A DNA stretch of 64,000 bases from Streptomyces sp. TLI_171 (lineage in GTDB: Bacteria > Actinomycetota > Actinomycetes > Streptomycetales > Streptomycetaceae). Below the pieces are notes generated by a model. The model made no database searches, was not told the DNA's origin, and was given only the letters and a program-made list of their open reading frames with translations. Made by a program: the position numbers and the translations under genes. Shown in pieces: positions 35,568-45,271 of the stretch. Position 1 is the first letter of the stretch. Each line of letters begins with the position of its first letter. The stretch lies in contig NZ_RAPS01000001.1 of NCBI RefSeq assembly GCF_003610255.1, positions 3,906,001 through 3,970,000 of the forward strand, read 5' to 3'.

Positions 35568-35606
35568 CCGGAGGGCCGTTCCGCTGTGTGCGGGGCGGCC
35601 CTCCGG
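35568..35606. terminator. Hairpin between ino1 and the CHAP-like gene
   Basis: An 11-bp perfect stem (35568-35578 with 35596-35606, CCGGAGGGCCG arms) and a 17-nt loop lie between convergent genes. Confidence 0.65.
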
Positions 35607-35617
35607 CGTTGGTCGGT

Positions 35618-36388
35618 TCAGGACCAGGCGGCGTTCCAGGTGACCGGGCCGACCACGCCGTCCACGGCCAGCCGGTGGCGCTGCTGGAACGCCCGGCAGA
35701 GCTGGGCGGACGCCGGCCCGTACCAGCCGTCGGCGGTGATCGACCAGCCGCGCGCGGCCATCCGCCGCTGCCACATCAGCACGTCGTCGCCGTGCAGCAT
35801 CGGCGACTGCACCCGCAGGTACCGGCCCGGCCAGCGCGGGGCCCCGGCCGCCGGCGCGGTCGCCTGCCCGGCCGTCCGCGCGGCCGGCACCCCGCCCAGC
35901 GCCGGGTCCGCCGACACCGTTCCCTCGGGGTACGCGGGCACCCCGTAGCCGTAGGGCGACCCGGGCCCGCGCCGCGGCCGCGAGCGCCGGTAGACGCCGT
36001 CGCCCTCGGGGGAGCCGTCGGAGTTGCTGTTCCCCTCGACGGTCTGGATGGTGTCGGCGTCATAGGCGACCACCACGCCGGTGTGGGTGCCGCCGTCGGG
36101 GCCGAGGTAGAAGGGGCCGCCGAGGACGGGGTAGTCGGTCCAGCGGCCCCGGTCGCGCCACCAGGCGACGGCGGTGAGGCAGGAGGCGGTCATCGGCCAG
36201 AGCGCGTCCATGCCGGTGCGGTGGGCGGCCCAGGCTTCGAAGGTGGCGCACCAGGGTTGGCCGTCGGACCATTCCAGGCCCGGGGTCTCGGTGCTGTAGC
36301 GCTGGCGGTTGTTCCAGTGGCCGTCGGCGGAGCGGCCCTCGTGGGCGCCGACCTGGCCGAGCAGTAGGGCGGTGAACTCGTCCCGCAT
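35618..36388 (-). CDS. CHAP-like peptidoglycan hydrolase with peptidoglycan-binding domain, no signal peptide
   Basis: The 256-residue protein has an N-terminal cysteine-peptidase (CHAP/NlpC-like) region with candidate catalytic Cys in GQPWCATFEAW (about 47), His in GTHTGVVV and acidic/Asn residues in TVEGNSN. A Pro/Ala linker and a C-terminal peptidoglycan-binding-1 domain follow (AFQQRHRLAVDGVVGPVTW). It has no signal peptide, so it may act in the cytoplasm or exit by another route. The ATG at 36388 has GGGAGG upstream. A parS site lies just upstream (36499). Confidence 0.75.
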   Translation of the reverse strand: MRDEFTALLLGQVGAHEGRSADGHWNNRQRYSTETPGLEWSDGQPWCATFEAWAAHRTGMDALWPMTASCLTAVAWWRDRGRWTDYPVLGGPFYLGPDGGTHTGVVVAYDADTIQTVEGNSNSDGSPEGDGVYRRSRPRRGPGSPYGYGVPAYPEGTVSADPALGGVPAARTAGQATAPAAGAPRWPGRYLRVQSPMLHGDDVLMWQRRMAARGWSITADGWYGPASAQLCRAFQQRHRLAVDGVVGPVTWNAAWS

Positions 36389-36498
36389 GGGAGCCTCCCG
36401 TTGTCCGAGGTGGTTCTTCCCTCCCGGACTGGTCAACGACCGTGCGGCGGTGAGGACATCGGTGCGGCGGTGGCGGTTGTCGCCGACTGTTGGCGGAT

Positions 36499-36512
36499 GT
36501 TTCACGTGGAAC
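36499..36512. other. parS: parS site
   Basis: GTTTCACGTGGAAC lies in the 151-bp divergent gap between the CHAP-like and MFS genes; it has one asymmetric pair relative to the perfect palindrome. Confidence 0.88.
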
Positions 36513-36539
36513 GACGCAGCCTCGTGGCACCCTTGGCGG

Positions 36540-37832
36540 GTGATCACCGAACGGCCCCCGCGGGAGGCCACCCTCAGCGGGCTGCTGCGCGGCCACGGCT
36601 TTCGGCAACTGCTGACGGTCCGGCTGCTCTCGCAGCTGTCGGACGGGGTGTTCCAGGCCTCGCTGGCCAAGTACGCGATCTTCTCCCCGGAGCACCAGTC
36701 CTCCCCCACCGAGATCGCCGCCGCGCTGGCGGTGGTGACGCTCCCGTTCTCGGTGATCGGCCCGTTCTCCGGGGTGCTGCTGGACCGCTGGCGCCGCCGC
36801 CAGGTGCTGCTGATGGGCAATCTGGTCCGGTTCGGGCTGGGTCTGCTGACGGCCGGACTGCTGCTCGGCGGGGTGCCGCGCTGGGCGTTCTACGGCGCGG
36901 CGCTGCTGATGATGGGGATCAACCGGTTCATCCTCTCGGGGCTGTCGGCGGCGCTGCCCAGGGTGGTCGCCCCGTCCGAACTGGTCACCGCCAACGCCGT
37001 GTCGCCGACCCTGGGCACGGTCTCGGCGGCCTGCGGCGCCGGCCTCGGCTTCCTGGTGGGCCTGGCGGCGCCGGCCGGAGCGGCCGCGAACGCGTTGACG
37101 GTGGCGCTGTCCGCCCTGCTGTACCTGTCGGCCGCGCTGGCCGCGCAGCGGATCGCGGTGGACCGGCTGGGCCCCGAGCTGCGGGGCGAACTGCCGTCGC
37201 TGCGGCAGGCGTTGGCAGCCACCTGGTTCGACCTGCTGGGCGGCGTGCGGCACCTGGTGCGGGACTGCCGTCCGGCGGTGCACGCGCTGGCCGCGGTCAC
37301 CCTGGCCAGGTTCGGCTACGGGATGCTCACCGTCATGGTGCTGATGCTGTCCCGGTACACCTTCAACGACGCCGCGGACGAGCAGGGCGGCCTGGCCAGC
37401 CTCGGCCTGGCGGTGGGCCTGTCCGCGGTGGGCTTCTTCCTGGCCGCGGTGATCAGCCCGTGGTGCACCCGCAGGCTCGGCCTGTCCGGGTGGATGACGA
37501 CCTGCCTGGCAGGCACCGCGGTGCTGGTGCCGGCGCTCGGCCTGACCTTCCGGGAGGCCCCGGTGATGGCCGCCGCGCTGCTGCTCGGCGTGGCCACCCA
37601 GGGCACCAAGATCTGCGCGGACACGCTGGTCCAGGAGTCGGTGGAGGACGAGTTCCGCGGCCGGGTGTTCGCGATCTACGACGTGCTGGTGAACGTCGCG
37701 TTCGTCGCCGCGGCCGGGGTGACCGCGCTGGTGCTCCCGCTGAACGGCCGCTCGGCGCCGCTGCTGCTCGGCCTGGCCGCGCTCTACGCGGTCGGCGCGC
37801 TGCTCTACCACCGGGCGGCCCGCCGCACCTGA
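36540..37832 (+). CDS. MFS transporter
   Basis: A 430-residue protein with about twelve hydrophobic segments and MFS features: the loop 2-3 basic motif after LLDRWRRRQVLLMGN, the pore helices SGLSAALPRVV and the C-terminal half duplicated pattern GVATQGTKICADTLVQESV. It resembles MFS-1/DHA-type transporters (macrolide-efflux-like); substrate unknown. The GTG at 36540 lacks a ribosome-binding site, and is chosen as the point where the conserved N-terminus begins. Confidence 0.8.
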   Translation: MITERPPREATLSGLLRGHGFRQLLTVRLLSQLSDGVFQASLAKYAIFSPEHQSSPTEIAAALAVVTLPFSVIGPFSGVLLDRWRRRQVLLMGNLVRFGLGLLTAGLLLGGVPRWAFYGAALLMMGINRFILSGLSAALPRVVAPSELVTANAVSPTLGTVSAACGAGLGFLVGLAAPAGAAANALTVALSALLYLSAALAAQRIAVDRLGPELRGELPSLRQALAATWFDLLGGVRHLVRDCRPAVHALAAVTLARFGYGMLTVMVLMLSRYTFNDAADEQGGLASLGLAVGLSAVGFFLAAVISPWCTRRLGLSGWMTTCLAGTAVLVPALGLTFREAPVMAAALLLGVATQGTKICADTLVQESVEDEFRGRVFAIYDVLVNVAFVAAAGVTALVLPLNGRSAPLLLGLAALYAVGALLYHRAARRT

Positions 37833-37901
37833 CGGGGCGAAGGGTCTGGCGCTAGGGTCGTTCGCGCACGGCACCGCCTTCGTCGCATGGGGGAACACCA
37901 G

Positions 37902-38513
37902 ATGAGCACTCCGCCGCCGCCCGGCCCGTACGGCCAGCCCGACCCGTACGGCCAACCCGGCCAGCAGCCGCCGCCGTACGGCCAGCAGCCCTCGGGGTAC
38001 GCGCAGCCCCCGGCGTACGGCCAGCAGCCGTCCGGCTACGCCCACCCCCCCGCGTACGGTCAACCCGCCGGGTACGGCCAGCAGCCCGGCTACGGCCAGC
38101 AGCCGGGGTACGGGGAGCAGCCGCCCGCCTGGGGCCAGAACCCGGCGCCGCAGCCCACCGAGAAGGGCGGGCGCAAGGCAGGCTGCCTGTGGCGGCTCGG
38201 CATCGTGGTGGTGCTGATCGGCGCCCTGTTCGCGCTGTACGCGGTCTTCAAGCCGAACAAGGGCCCCAACGTCGGCGACTGCCTGAACAGCAAGCACGAC
38301 ACGGTGTCCTGCAGCAACAGCGGCGCCACCTGGAAGGTGCTGAACCGCAACAACTACACCACCTCGCTGGGCCGGATCGACTGCGCGAAGACCAACCCGG
38401 GCTCCACCGCGTACGACGGCCGGTACCGCAAGAGCGGCAAGACCAAGAAGTACCGGCTGTGCCTGGGCCCGGTGAACGGCAGCACCCCGAAGCCCGCCAC
38501 CAGCGCGCGCTGA
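37902..38513 (+). CDS. LppU/SCO3897-family membrane protein
   Basis: A 203-residue protein with a Pro/Gly/Tyr/Gln-rich N-terminal tail built of YGQ-type repeats (about 85 residues), one transmembrane segment ([18 protein letters not shown]) and a short extracytoplasmic domain with four cysteines ([34 protein letters not shown]). The Cys pattern and neighbours match the family named after SCO3897. Function unknown. The ATG at 37902 follows GGGGGAA. It converges on the CCA-adding enzyme gene. Confidence 0.83.
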   Translation: MSTPPPPGPYGQPDPYGQPGQQPPPYGQQPSGYAQPPAYGQQPSGYAHPPAYGQPAGYGQQPGYGQQPGYGEQPPAWGQNPAPQPTEKGGRKAGCLWRLGIVVVLIGALFALYAVFKPNKGPNVGDCLNSKHDTVSCSNSGATWKVLNRNNYTTSLGRIDCAKTNPGSTAYDGRYRKSGKTKKYRLCLGPVNGSTPKPATSAR

Positions 38514-38547
38514 GCCCGCGGCCCGGGCCCGGCGCGCCGACGGGGCG

Positions 38548-40041
38548 TCAGTCCTGCGGCTGGGCCGCCCACCACTCGCGCAGGGCGGCCTCCGCCGCCG
38601 CCGGCTCCATCGGGCCGTGCTCCAGGCGCAGTTCGAGCATGTGCTGGTAGGCGCGGCCGACCGCGGGGCCGGGGCGCAGCCCGAGCAGCTGCATGATCTC
38701 GTTGCCGTCCAGCGCGGGCCGGATCGCGTTCAGCTCCTCCTGCGCCCGGAGCGCGGCGATCCGCTCCTCCAGGGAGTCGTAGGTGCGGGCCAGCGCGGCG
38801 GCCTTGCGCTTGTTGCGGGTGGTGCAGTCGGAGCGGGTCAGCTTGTGCAGGCGCTCCAGCAGCGGGCCGGCGTCGGTGACGTAGCGGCGGACCGCGGAGT
38901 CGGTCCACTCGCCGCCGCCGTAGCCGTGGAACCGCAGGTGCAGCTCGACCAGCTTGGACACCTCGTTGACCAGCTCGTTGGAGTACTTGAGCTCGCGCAT
39001 CCGCTTGCGGGTCATCTTCGCGCCCACCACCTCGTGGTGGTGGAAGGACACCCGGCCGTCCGACTCGAAGCGGCGGGTGCGCGGCTTGCCGATGTCGTGC
39101 AGCAGTGCGGCGAGCCGCAGCACCAGGTCGGGGCCCTCGGTCTCCAGCGCGATCGCCTGCTCCAGGACGGTCAGCGAGTGCTCGTAGACGTCCTTGTGCC
39201 GGTGGTGTTCGTCACTCTCCAGGCGCAGCGCCGGGAGCTCGGGCAGCACGTGCTCGGCCAGCCCGGTGTCCACCAGCAGGCGCAGGCCCTTGACCGGGTG
39301 CTCGGCCAGCAGCAGCTTGTTGAGCTCGGCCTGGATCCGCTCGGCGGAGACGATGGTGAGCCGTTCGGCCATCGCGGTCATCGCGGCGACCACCTCGGGC
39401 GCCGGGTCGAAGTCCAGCTGGGCGGCGAACCGGGCGGCGCGCATCATCCGCAGCGGGTCGTCGGAGAAGGACTCCTCCGGGGTGGCCGGGGTGCGCAGCA
39501 CCCGGGCCTCCAGGTCCTCCAGGCCGCGGTGCGGGTCGACGAAGCCGCGGCAGGGCAGGTCGACGGCCATCGCGTTGACGGTGAAGTCGCGACGCACCAG
39601 GTCCTGCTCGATGGAGTCGCCGTAGCTGACCTCGGGCTTGCGCGAGGTGCGGTCGTACGCCTCGCTGCGGTAGGTGGTGATCTCGATCAGGAACGAGCCC
39701 TCGGCGGTGTCCTTGCGCGCGCCGACGGTGCCGAACGCGATGCCCACGTCCCACACCGCGTCGGCCCACCCCTTGACCAGCTTGAGGATCTGCTCCGGGC
39801 GGGCGTCGGTGGTGAAGTCGAGGTCGTTGCCGAGCCGTCCGAGCAGGGCGTCCCGGACCGAGCCGCCGACCAGCGACAGCCGGTGGCCGGCGTCCTGGAA
39901 GCGGCGGGCGATCTCGTCGGCGACCGGGGAGACCCGCAGCAGCTCCTGCAGGCCGCGGGTCTGCGCCTCGGTCAGCCCCGGAAGGGCGACCGGGTCGGCG
40001 GAGCTGGAATGATTGGCGCTGGACGCATTGGCAGTGGACAC
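38548..40041 (-). CDS. cca: CCA tRNA nucleotidyltransferase
   Basis: The 497-residue protein adds or repairs the 3' CCA of tRNAs. It has the class II polymerase-beta-like head: the nucleotidyl site GGSVRDALLGRLGNDLDFTTDA near residue 58, the conserved RRDFTVNAMAVDL, and an HD domain near 300-330 (HHRHKDVYEHSLTVLEQ and LAALLHDIGKP). Length and motifs match actinobacterial HD-containing enzymes. The GTG start at 40041 has little ribosome-binding sequence. Confidence 0.94.
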   Translation of the reverse strand: MSTANASSANHSSSADPVALPGLTEAQTRGLQELLRVSPVADEIARRFQDAGHRLSLVGGSVRDALLGRLGNDLDFTTDARPEQILKLVKGWADAVWDVGIAFGTVGARKDTAEGSFLIEITTYRSEAYDRTSRKPEVSYGDSIEQDLVRRDFTVNAMAVDLPCRGFVDPHRGLEDLEARVLRTPATPEESFSDDPLRMMRAARFAAQLDFDPAPEVVAAMTAMAERLTIVSAERIQAELNKLLLAEHPVKGLRLLVDTGLAEHVLPELPALRLESDEHHRHKDVYEHSLTVLEQAIALETEGPDLVLRLAALLHDIGKPRTRRFESDGRVSFHHHEVVGAKMTRKRMRELKYSNELVNEVSKLVELHLRFHGYGGGEWTDSAVRRYVTDAGPLLERLHKLTRSDCTTRNKRKAAALARTYDSLEERIAALRAQEELNAIRPALDGNEIMQLLGLRPGPAVGRAYQHMLELRLEHGPMEPAAAEAALREWWAAQPQD

Positions 40042-40247
40042 GGCTCACAAGGGTACGTGGCCCGCCTGCTCCGCCGCCTTCCCGTTTCGCGCCCCCGGCC
40101 CGCCCCGCAGCTCCCGGGCCGCAACACTGCGGGCCGGGCAACGTCGTTACCATGCCGGGTGAACGCTCCTTGCCGGAGACCGCGCGGTCGGGTCGGCCGC
40201 GGCGGTGCGTGGAGTGATCGAGTCGATCGGGAACGGCGAGGACGCGC

Positions 40248-42587
40248 GTGGACGAGCGGACCGGACGGGGCACGGCAGGCGCCGGGCGCCGCGGACGGCG
40301 GACGGGCCGGCTGGCCAGGGGCGCCGCCGCCCTGCTGGCGGGCGGACTGGTCGCGGCGGTGTCCGCCGCCCCGGCGGCGGCCGGGCCGACCACGCTGGTG
40401 ACCGCCACGGGCGACTACCCGGCGGTGGTGCGGATCGACACCGTGTCCCCGAAGACCGCGCACGAGAACGACACCGTGTCGGTGACCGTCACGGTCACCA
40501 ACTCCGGTACCGCGAAGCTGAAGTCGCCGACCCTGAAGGTGCGGCAGCCGAACCAGAGCCGGCCGCTGCTCGCCCGCAGCGACCTCGGTCTGCTCGCCTC
40601 CCGCTCCACCCCGAGCACCGCGGACGGCGTCGCGCTGGACAGCCCCTCGCAGGACGTCGGCGACCTGGAACCGGGGCAGAGCAGGACCCTCCCGCCGCTG
40701 CAGCTGCCGGTGTCCGCGCTGCGCGCCAAGGACACCGGCAACTACGAGCTCGCGGTCGACGTCTGGGGCAGTACCGGCGACGAGCGGGCGCACACCCTGG
40801 GCATCGCCCGCACCTACCTGCCGTACCAGGGCAAGACCGTCGCCAAGCCCTCCGAGGTGGCCGTGGTCTGGCCGCTCACCCACGCCCCGGTGCTGGTCGC
40901 CCAGACCATGCCGGACGCCGACCAGACGCCGGTGCTGCGCGACGACAGCCTGGCCGCCGAGCTCACCGGTGACGGCCGGCTGAACCAGCTGGTCGGGATC
41001 GGCGCCACCATGCAGGGGCTGACCTGGGCGATCGACCCGAACCTGCTGGACACCGTGTTCGCGATGACCAAGCCGTACCGGGTGCAGAAGCCCGGCACCG
41101 CCGGCGAGTCCGCGCGCGAGGACAACACCGTCCAGGGCGCCGGCCGCGACGCGGCGACCGCCTGGCTGGCCAAGCTGCGGTCGGCCCTGGCCCAGCAGAA
41201 CACCGAGGTGGTCTCGCTGCCGTACGCGGACCCGGACCTGGCCTCGATCGCGCACAACGGCGCCGGGCTGAACGGAATGGACGCGGCCCTGCGCAAGGCG
41301 GTGACCGCCGGCCAGATCACCACCGAGGCCCGGCTGTCGGTGGACGCCCACTCGAACGTCGCCTGGCCGTACCAGGGCCTGCTGGACCAGCGCACGGCGG
41401 CCACGGCCGCCGCGGCGGGCGGCCAGGTGGTGCTGGTCAACGGCACCGTGATGCCGGAGAGCGACAAGCTGTCCTACACGCCGGGCGCGGCCCGCTCGAT
41501 CGGCAACGGGCAGACCGCGGTGGTCTCCGACGCGACCCTGGCCGCGCTGTTCCAGCGCGACCTGGGCAGCCCGAGCGACCGCACCGCGACCGAGCAGCGC
41601 TTCCTCGCCGAGACCCTGGCGATCGCGCACCAGGAGCCGGAGCACCCGCGCGGGCTGCTGGTGCTGCCCGCCCGGACGCTGACCGTGGGCACCGCGCAGG
41701 CGCTGCACGACGCGATGCAGAGCGCGTCCGGCGGCGGCTGGGTGGCGCCGGCGACGCTGCAGACCGTCGCCGCGGAGAAGTCCGACCCGAGCGCCAACGC
41801 CGCCGTCCCGGAGGGCTACCCGCAGGACGCGGCCGGCTCCGAGCTGTCCACCGCCGAGCTGTCGGCGACCATGCAGCTCCAGGACGGCGTGGACCAGCTG
41901 ATGATGATCCTGACCCAGCCGGAGCGGGTGCGCGGGCCGTTCAGCGCCGCCATGGTGCGCTCGATGTCCACCGAGTGGCGCGACCGCCCGAAGGACGGCC
42001 AGGAGTACCGCACCGGGGTGCAGCACTACCTGAGCAGCCTGAAGGCCGCGGTCCGGGTGCCGACCAAGACCGTGGTGACGCTGCCCGGCGACAACGCGAC
42101 GCTGCTGGTCAGCGTGAAGAACGACCTGACCCAGGCGGTCGGCAACCTGGAACTGCGGATCACCTCCACCCAGCAGAACCGCCTGAAGATCGACTACCCG
42201 ATCCAGCCGGTGGTGCTGGACGCCATCACCAGCCGCACCTTCCGCTTCCCCGCCGAGGCCCAGGTCAACGGCCCGGTCCAGGTGACCGCGCAGCTGTGGA
42301 CCACCGGCCCGAACGCGCAGCCGTACGGCGACCCGGTGGTGTTCACCGTCGACGTCACCTCGGTGGCCAGCGGCGTGACCTACGTGATCGCCTGCGGCAC
42401 CGTGCTGATGGTCCTCGCCGGGGTGCGGTTCTACCTGCAGCGCAAGAAGCGCAAGGCGGCGGGCGAGGTCGACGAGGACCCGGACCGCCCGCTGGACGGC
42501 GCCGCGGGGCCGTCGCCCGACGCGGATCCGTCCTCCGACGCGGATGACACCGATCGGGTCGCCGGTGATGAGAAGGTGGATCACTAG
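40248..42587 (+). CDS. DUF6049 family secreted membrane protein (murJ-adjacent)
   Basis: A 779-residue protein with a signal peptide (residues 20-45, ending APAAAG), an Ig-like extracytoplasmic region (DTVSVTVTVTNSGTAKLKSPTL), a long central domain and a single C-terminal transmembrane segment (YVIACGTVLMVLAGVRFYL) with a charged cytoplasmic tail. I recognise it as the DUF6049 protein encoded next to murJ in streptomycetes. Function unknown; proximity suggests cell-envelope assembly. It starts with GTG at 40248. Confidence 0.78.
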   Translation: MDERTGRGTAGAGRRGRRTGRLARGAAALLAGGLVAAVSAAPAAAGPTTLVTATGDYPAVVRIDTVSPKTAHENDTVSVTVTVTNSGTAKLKSPTLKVRQPNQSRPLLARSDLGLLASRSTPSTADGVALDSPSQDVGDLEPGQSRTLPPLQLPVSALRAKDTGNYELAVDVWGSTGDERAHTLGIARTYLPYQGKTVAKPSEVAVVWPLTHAPVLVAQTMPDADQTPVLRDDSLAAELTGDGRLNQLVGIGATMQGLTWAIDPNLLDTVFAMTKPYRVQKPGTAGESAREDNTVQGAGRDAATAWLAKLRSALAQQNTEVVSLPYADPDLASIAHNGAGLNGMDAALRKAVTAGQITTEARLSVDAHSNVAWPYQGLLDQRTAATAAAAGGQVVLVNGTVMPESDKLSYTPGAARSIGNGQTAVVSDATLAALFQRDLGSPSDRTATEQRFLAETLAIAHQEPEHPRGLLVLPARTLTVGTAQALHDAMQSASGGGWVAPATLQTVAAEKSDPSANAAVPEGYPQDAAGSELSTAELSATMQLQDGVDQLMMILTQPERVRGPFSAAMVRSMSTEWRDRPKDGQEYRTGVQHYLSSLKAAVRVPTKTVVTLPGDNATLLVSVKNDLTQAVGNLELRITSTQQNRLKIDYPIQPVVLDAITSRTFRFPAEAQVNGPVQVTAQLWTTGPNAQPYGDPVVFTVDVTSVASGVTYVIACGTVLMVLAGVRFYLQRKKRKAAGEVDEDPDRPLDGAAGPSPDADPSSDADDTDRVAGDEKVDH

Positions 42588-42636
42588 GCCGTCCCACCCC
42601 CGGGCGTCCACCCCCTCTCTGACGTGGATTGGTGGC

Positions 42637-44985
42637 ATGAACGAGCGGAGCGAGCGAGCAACACAGGACCAGGCCGGCCGGCCCCAGGATCGCGCGGGCG
42701 GCCCCCGGTCCGCCGCCGCCCCCGCGGACCCCACCGCCGACTGGTACGTCGCCGACACCTACGCCCGTGACCCGTACGCCGCCGAGGCGTACGGCAGCGC
42801 GGACCCGTACGGCGCTGTCGACCTGCCGGGCGCCGGCCCCGACGAGACCGACACGCCGGAGGGCTCGGCGGCGGTGCCGGGCCAGCCGAACCGCGAACCC
42901 GACGCCACCGTGCAGCTGACCGCCCCGGCCCCGCGCTGGGCGTCGATCGCCGCCGAGGTCGCCGCCGAGGCCGACGGGACCGTCGAGGCCGAGGACGGTG
43001 CCGAGGACGGTCCACAGGCCCCCGACGGGCACGAGGACCGGGACGAGCGGGACGGCGAGTACGTCGGCGTGGACGCCCTGCTGTCGGAGGCACCCGAGCC
43101 GGCCGCCGAGGAGCCCGAGCCGGAGCCCGCGCCGGACTGGCGGCGCGAGGCGCAGGGCCCGCACCCGTACGTGCCGCCGATCGAGTTCGACCCGCCGCTG
43201 TCCGAGGAGGAGGCGGTGATGCAGGCCAACGCCGCGGTGCTGGAGGCCGACGCCGCCGCCGCGCCGCCCGCCGCACCGACCACGGCCGCCGCGCCCACCG
43301 CCTTCCCGGTGCCCGGGGCGCCGTCCGGCGGAGGCGGTGCGGGCAAGGTCGCGGGCCTGCTCAACTCCAGCGCCGTCATGGCCGCCGGCACCCTGGTCTC
43401 CCGCGGCACCGGATTCCTGCGCACCATGGTGATCGCCGCCGCGATCGGCGTGGCCTCGATGGGCGACTCGTACAACGCCGCCAACACCCTGCCCACCCTG
43501 CTGTACATCCTGATCGGCGGCGGCGCGCTGAACGCGGTGTTCGTGCCGCAGCTGGTGCGCAGCATGAAGAACGACGAGGACGGCGGCACCGCCTACGCCA
43601 ACCGGCTGCTCACCCTGGTGGTGACCGGCCTGGCGGGCGTGGTGTTCGTCGCCGTGCTGGCGGCGCCGGTGCTGGTGCAGCTGATCTCGCACGCGCTGAT
43701 GCGCGATCAGGCGAGCGCCGACACCACGGTGGCGCTGGCCCGGTACTGCCTGCCGACCATCTTCTTCATGGGCGTGCACGTGGTGATGGGTCAGATCCTG
43801 AACGCCCGCGGCCGGTTCGGCGCGATGATGTGGACGCCCGTCCTGAACAACGTCGTGGTGATCTTCACCTTCGCGATGTACATCGGGGTGTACGGCACCT
43901 TCCAGCACAGCGAGGTCACCCCGGAGACCGTCTCCCCCGAGGGCGTCCGGCTGCTCGGCATCGGCACCATGCTCGGCCTGGCCGTGCAGGCGCTGTCGAT
44001 GATCCCGTACCTGCGGGCGGCGGGCTTCAGGTTCCGGCCCCGGTTCGACTGGCGCGGCCACGGCCTGGGCAAGGCCGCCCGGCTGGCCAAGTGGACCTTC
44101 CTGTTCGTGCTGGCCAACCAGGCGGGCTTCCTGGTGGTCACCCAGCTGGCCACCTCGGCCGGCCGGGCCGCCGAGGGCGACGGCTACCTGGGCGTCGGCC
44201 TCGCCGCGTACTCCAACGCGCTGCTGATCTGGCAGCTGCCGATGGCGGTGATCACCGTCTCGGTGATGAGCGCGGTGCTCCCCCGGCTGTCCCGGGCGGC
44301 CGCCGACCACGATGCCGGCGCGGTCCGCGACGACCTCTCCTACGGCCTGCGCACCTCCGCGGTGGCCATCGTCCCGGCCGCGTTCCTGTTCCTGTCGCTG
44401 GGCCCGGTGATCGGCTCCTCGATCTACGGCCTGGGCAACGGCGGCGCGGTCGCCCACGGCACCACCGCGGTCGGCTACATGCTCTCCGCGTTCGCCCTCG
44501 GCCTGATCCCGTACTCCGTGCAGTACGTGCTGCTGCGCGGCTTCTACGCCTACGAGGACACCAGGACCCCGTTCTCCAACACCGTCTGGGTGGCGCTCAC
44601 CCAGGCCGGCACCGCGGTGCTGTGCTGGCTCGTGCTGCCCGCGCAGTGGGCGGTCACCGGCATGGCGCTCGGCTACGGCCTGTCCTACGCGGTCGGCGTG
44701 TTCGTCGCCCTGCCCAAGCTGAAGGCCAAGGTCGGCGGCCTGGACACCGCCCGGATCACCAAGACCTACGTCCGGCTGGCGATCGCCTCGCTGCCCGCCG
44801 CGGTGGTCGGCCTGGGCCTGGAGGTGCTCGCCCTGCAGGTGCTGGACGGGTGGATCGGCAACGTCCTGACCCTGCTGGTGGCGGCCGGGGCGCAGCTCGC
44901 GGTGTTCCTGGTGATGGCCCGCAAGATGCGGATCGAGGAGCTCAACGCCCTCACCGGAATGGTCCGAAGGAGGCTCGGCCGCTGA
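42637..44985 (+). CDS. murJ: Lipid II flippase MurJ (MviN) with long cytoplasmic N-terminal extension
   Basis: The 782-residue protein has an acidic, low-complexity N-terminal tail of about 245 residues, then the MurJ transmembrane domain beginning VAGLLNSSAVMAAGTLVSRGTGFLR, with many hydrophobic segments and MviN-type motifs (NVVVIFTFAM; TRTPFSNT). MurJ flips lipid II across the membrane. The tail is longer than in most families and may be a regulatory target. The ATG at 42637 has only a weak site. The DUF6049 gene ends 49 bp upstream; a pseudokinase gene follows 286 bp downstream. Confidence 0.93.
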   Translation: MNERSERATQDQAGRPQDRAGGPRSAAAPADPTADWYVADTYARDPYAAEAYGSADPYGAVDLPGAGPDETDTPEGSAAVPGQPNREPDATVQLTAPAPRWASIAAEVAAEADGTVEAEDGAEDGPQAPDGHEDRDERDGEYVGVDALLSEAPEPAAEEPEPEPAPDWRREAQGPHPYVPPIEFDPPLSEEEAVMQANAAVLEADAAAAPPAAPTTAAAPTAFPVPGAPSGGGGAGKVAGLLNSSAVMAAGTLVSRGTGFLRTMVIAAAIGVASMGDSYNAANTLPTLLYILIGGGALNAVFVPQLVRSMKNDEDGGTAYANRLLTLVVTGLAGVVFVAVLAAPVLVQLISHALMRDQASADTTVALARYCLPTIFFMGVHVVMGQILNARGRFGAMMWTPVLNNVVVIFTFAMYIGVYGTFQHSEVTPETVSPEGVRLLGIGTMLGLAVQALSMIPYLRAAGFRFRPRFDWRGHGLGKAARLAKWTFLFVLANQAGFLVVTQLATSAGRAAEGDGYLGVGLAAYSNALLIWQLPMAVITVSVMSAVLPRLSRAAADHDAGAVRDDLSYGLRTSAVAIVPAAFLFLSLGPVIGSSIYGLGNGGAVAHGTTAVGYMLSAFALGLIPYSVQYVLLRGFYAYEDTRTPFSNTVWVALTQAGTAVLCWLVLPAQWAVTGMALGYGLSYAVGVFVALPKLKAKVGGLDTARITKTYVRLAIASLPAAVVGLGLEVLALQVLDGWIGNVLTLLVAAGAQLAVFLVMARKMRIEELNALTGMVRRRLGR

Positions 44986-45271
44986 GTCGACCACGGCCCC
45001 CCGGTTGACGCCGCGTCAATCCGGTGACGCCGATCCGTCGGACCCTCAGTCCGCTTTCCATGGGCCGGAGTCGGGATGAGCCCCCGATTCCGGCCCATTC
45101 GTCCGCCGTTCCACCGGATGTGGGTAATCGGGCAACCTCCCGGCACTCTCAGAGGTCGTACGAAGAGCCCCGAAGTGGGCACAATTGACCTTGCACGGCC
45201 GACCACTCCGGCAGCGGGGCGTCGACCGTCCCGGGATGAACCGGGGCGACACAAGGGGAGGCAGGACCACG

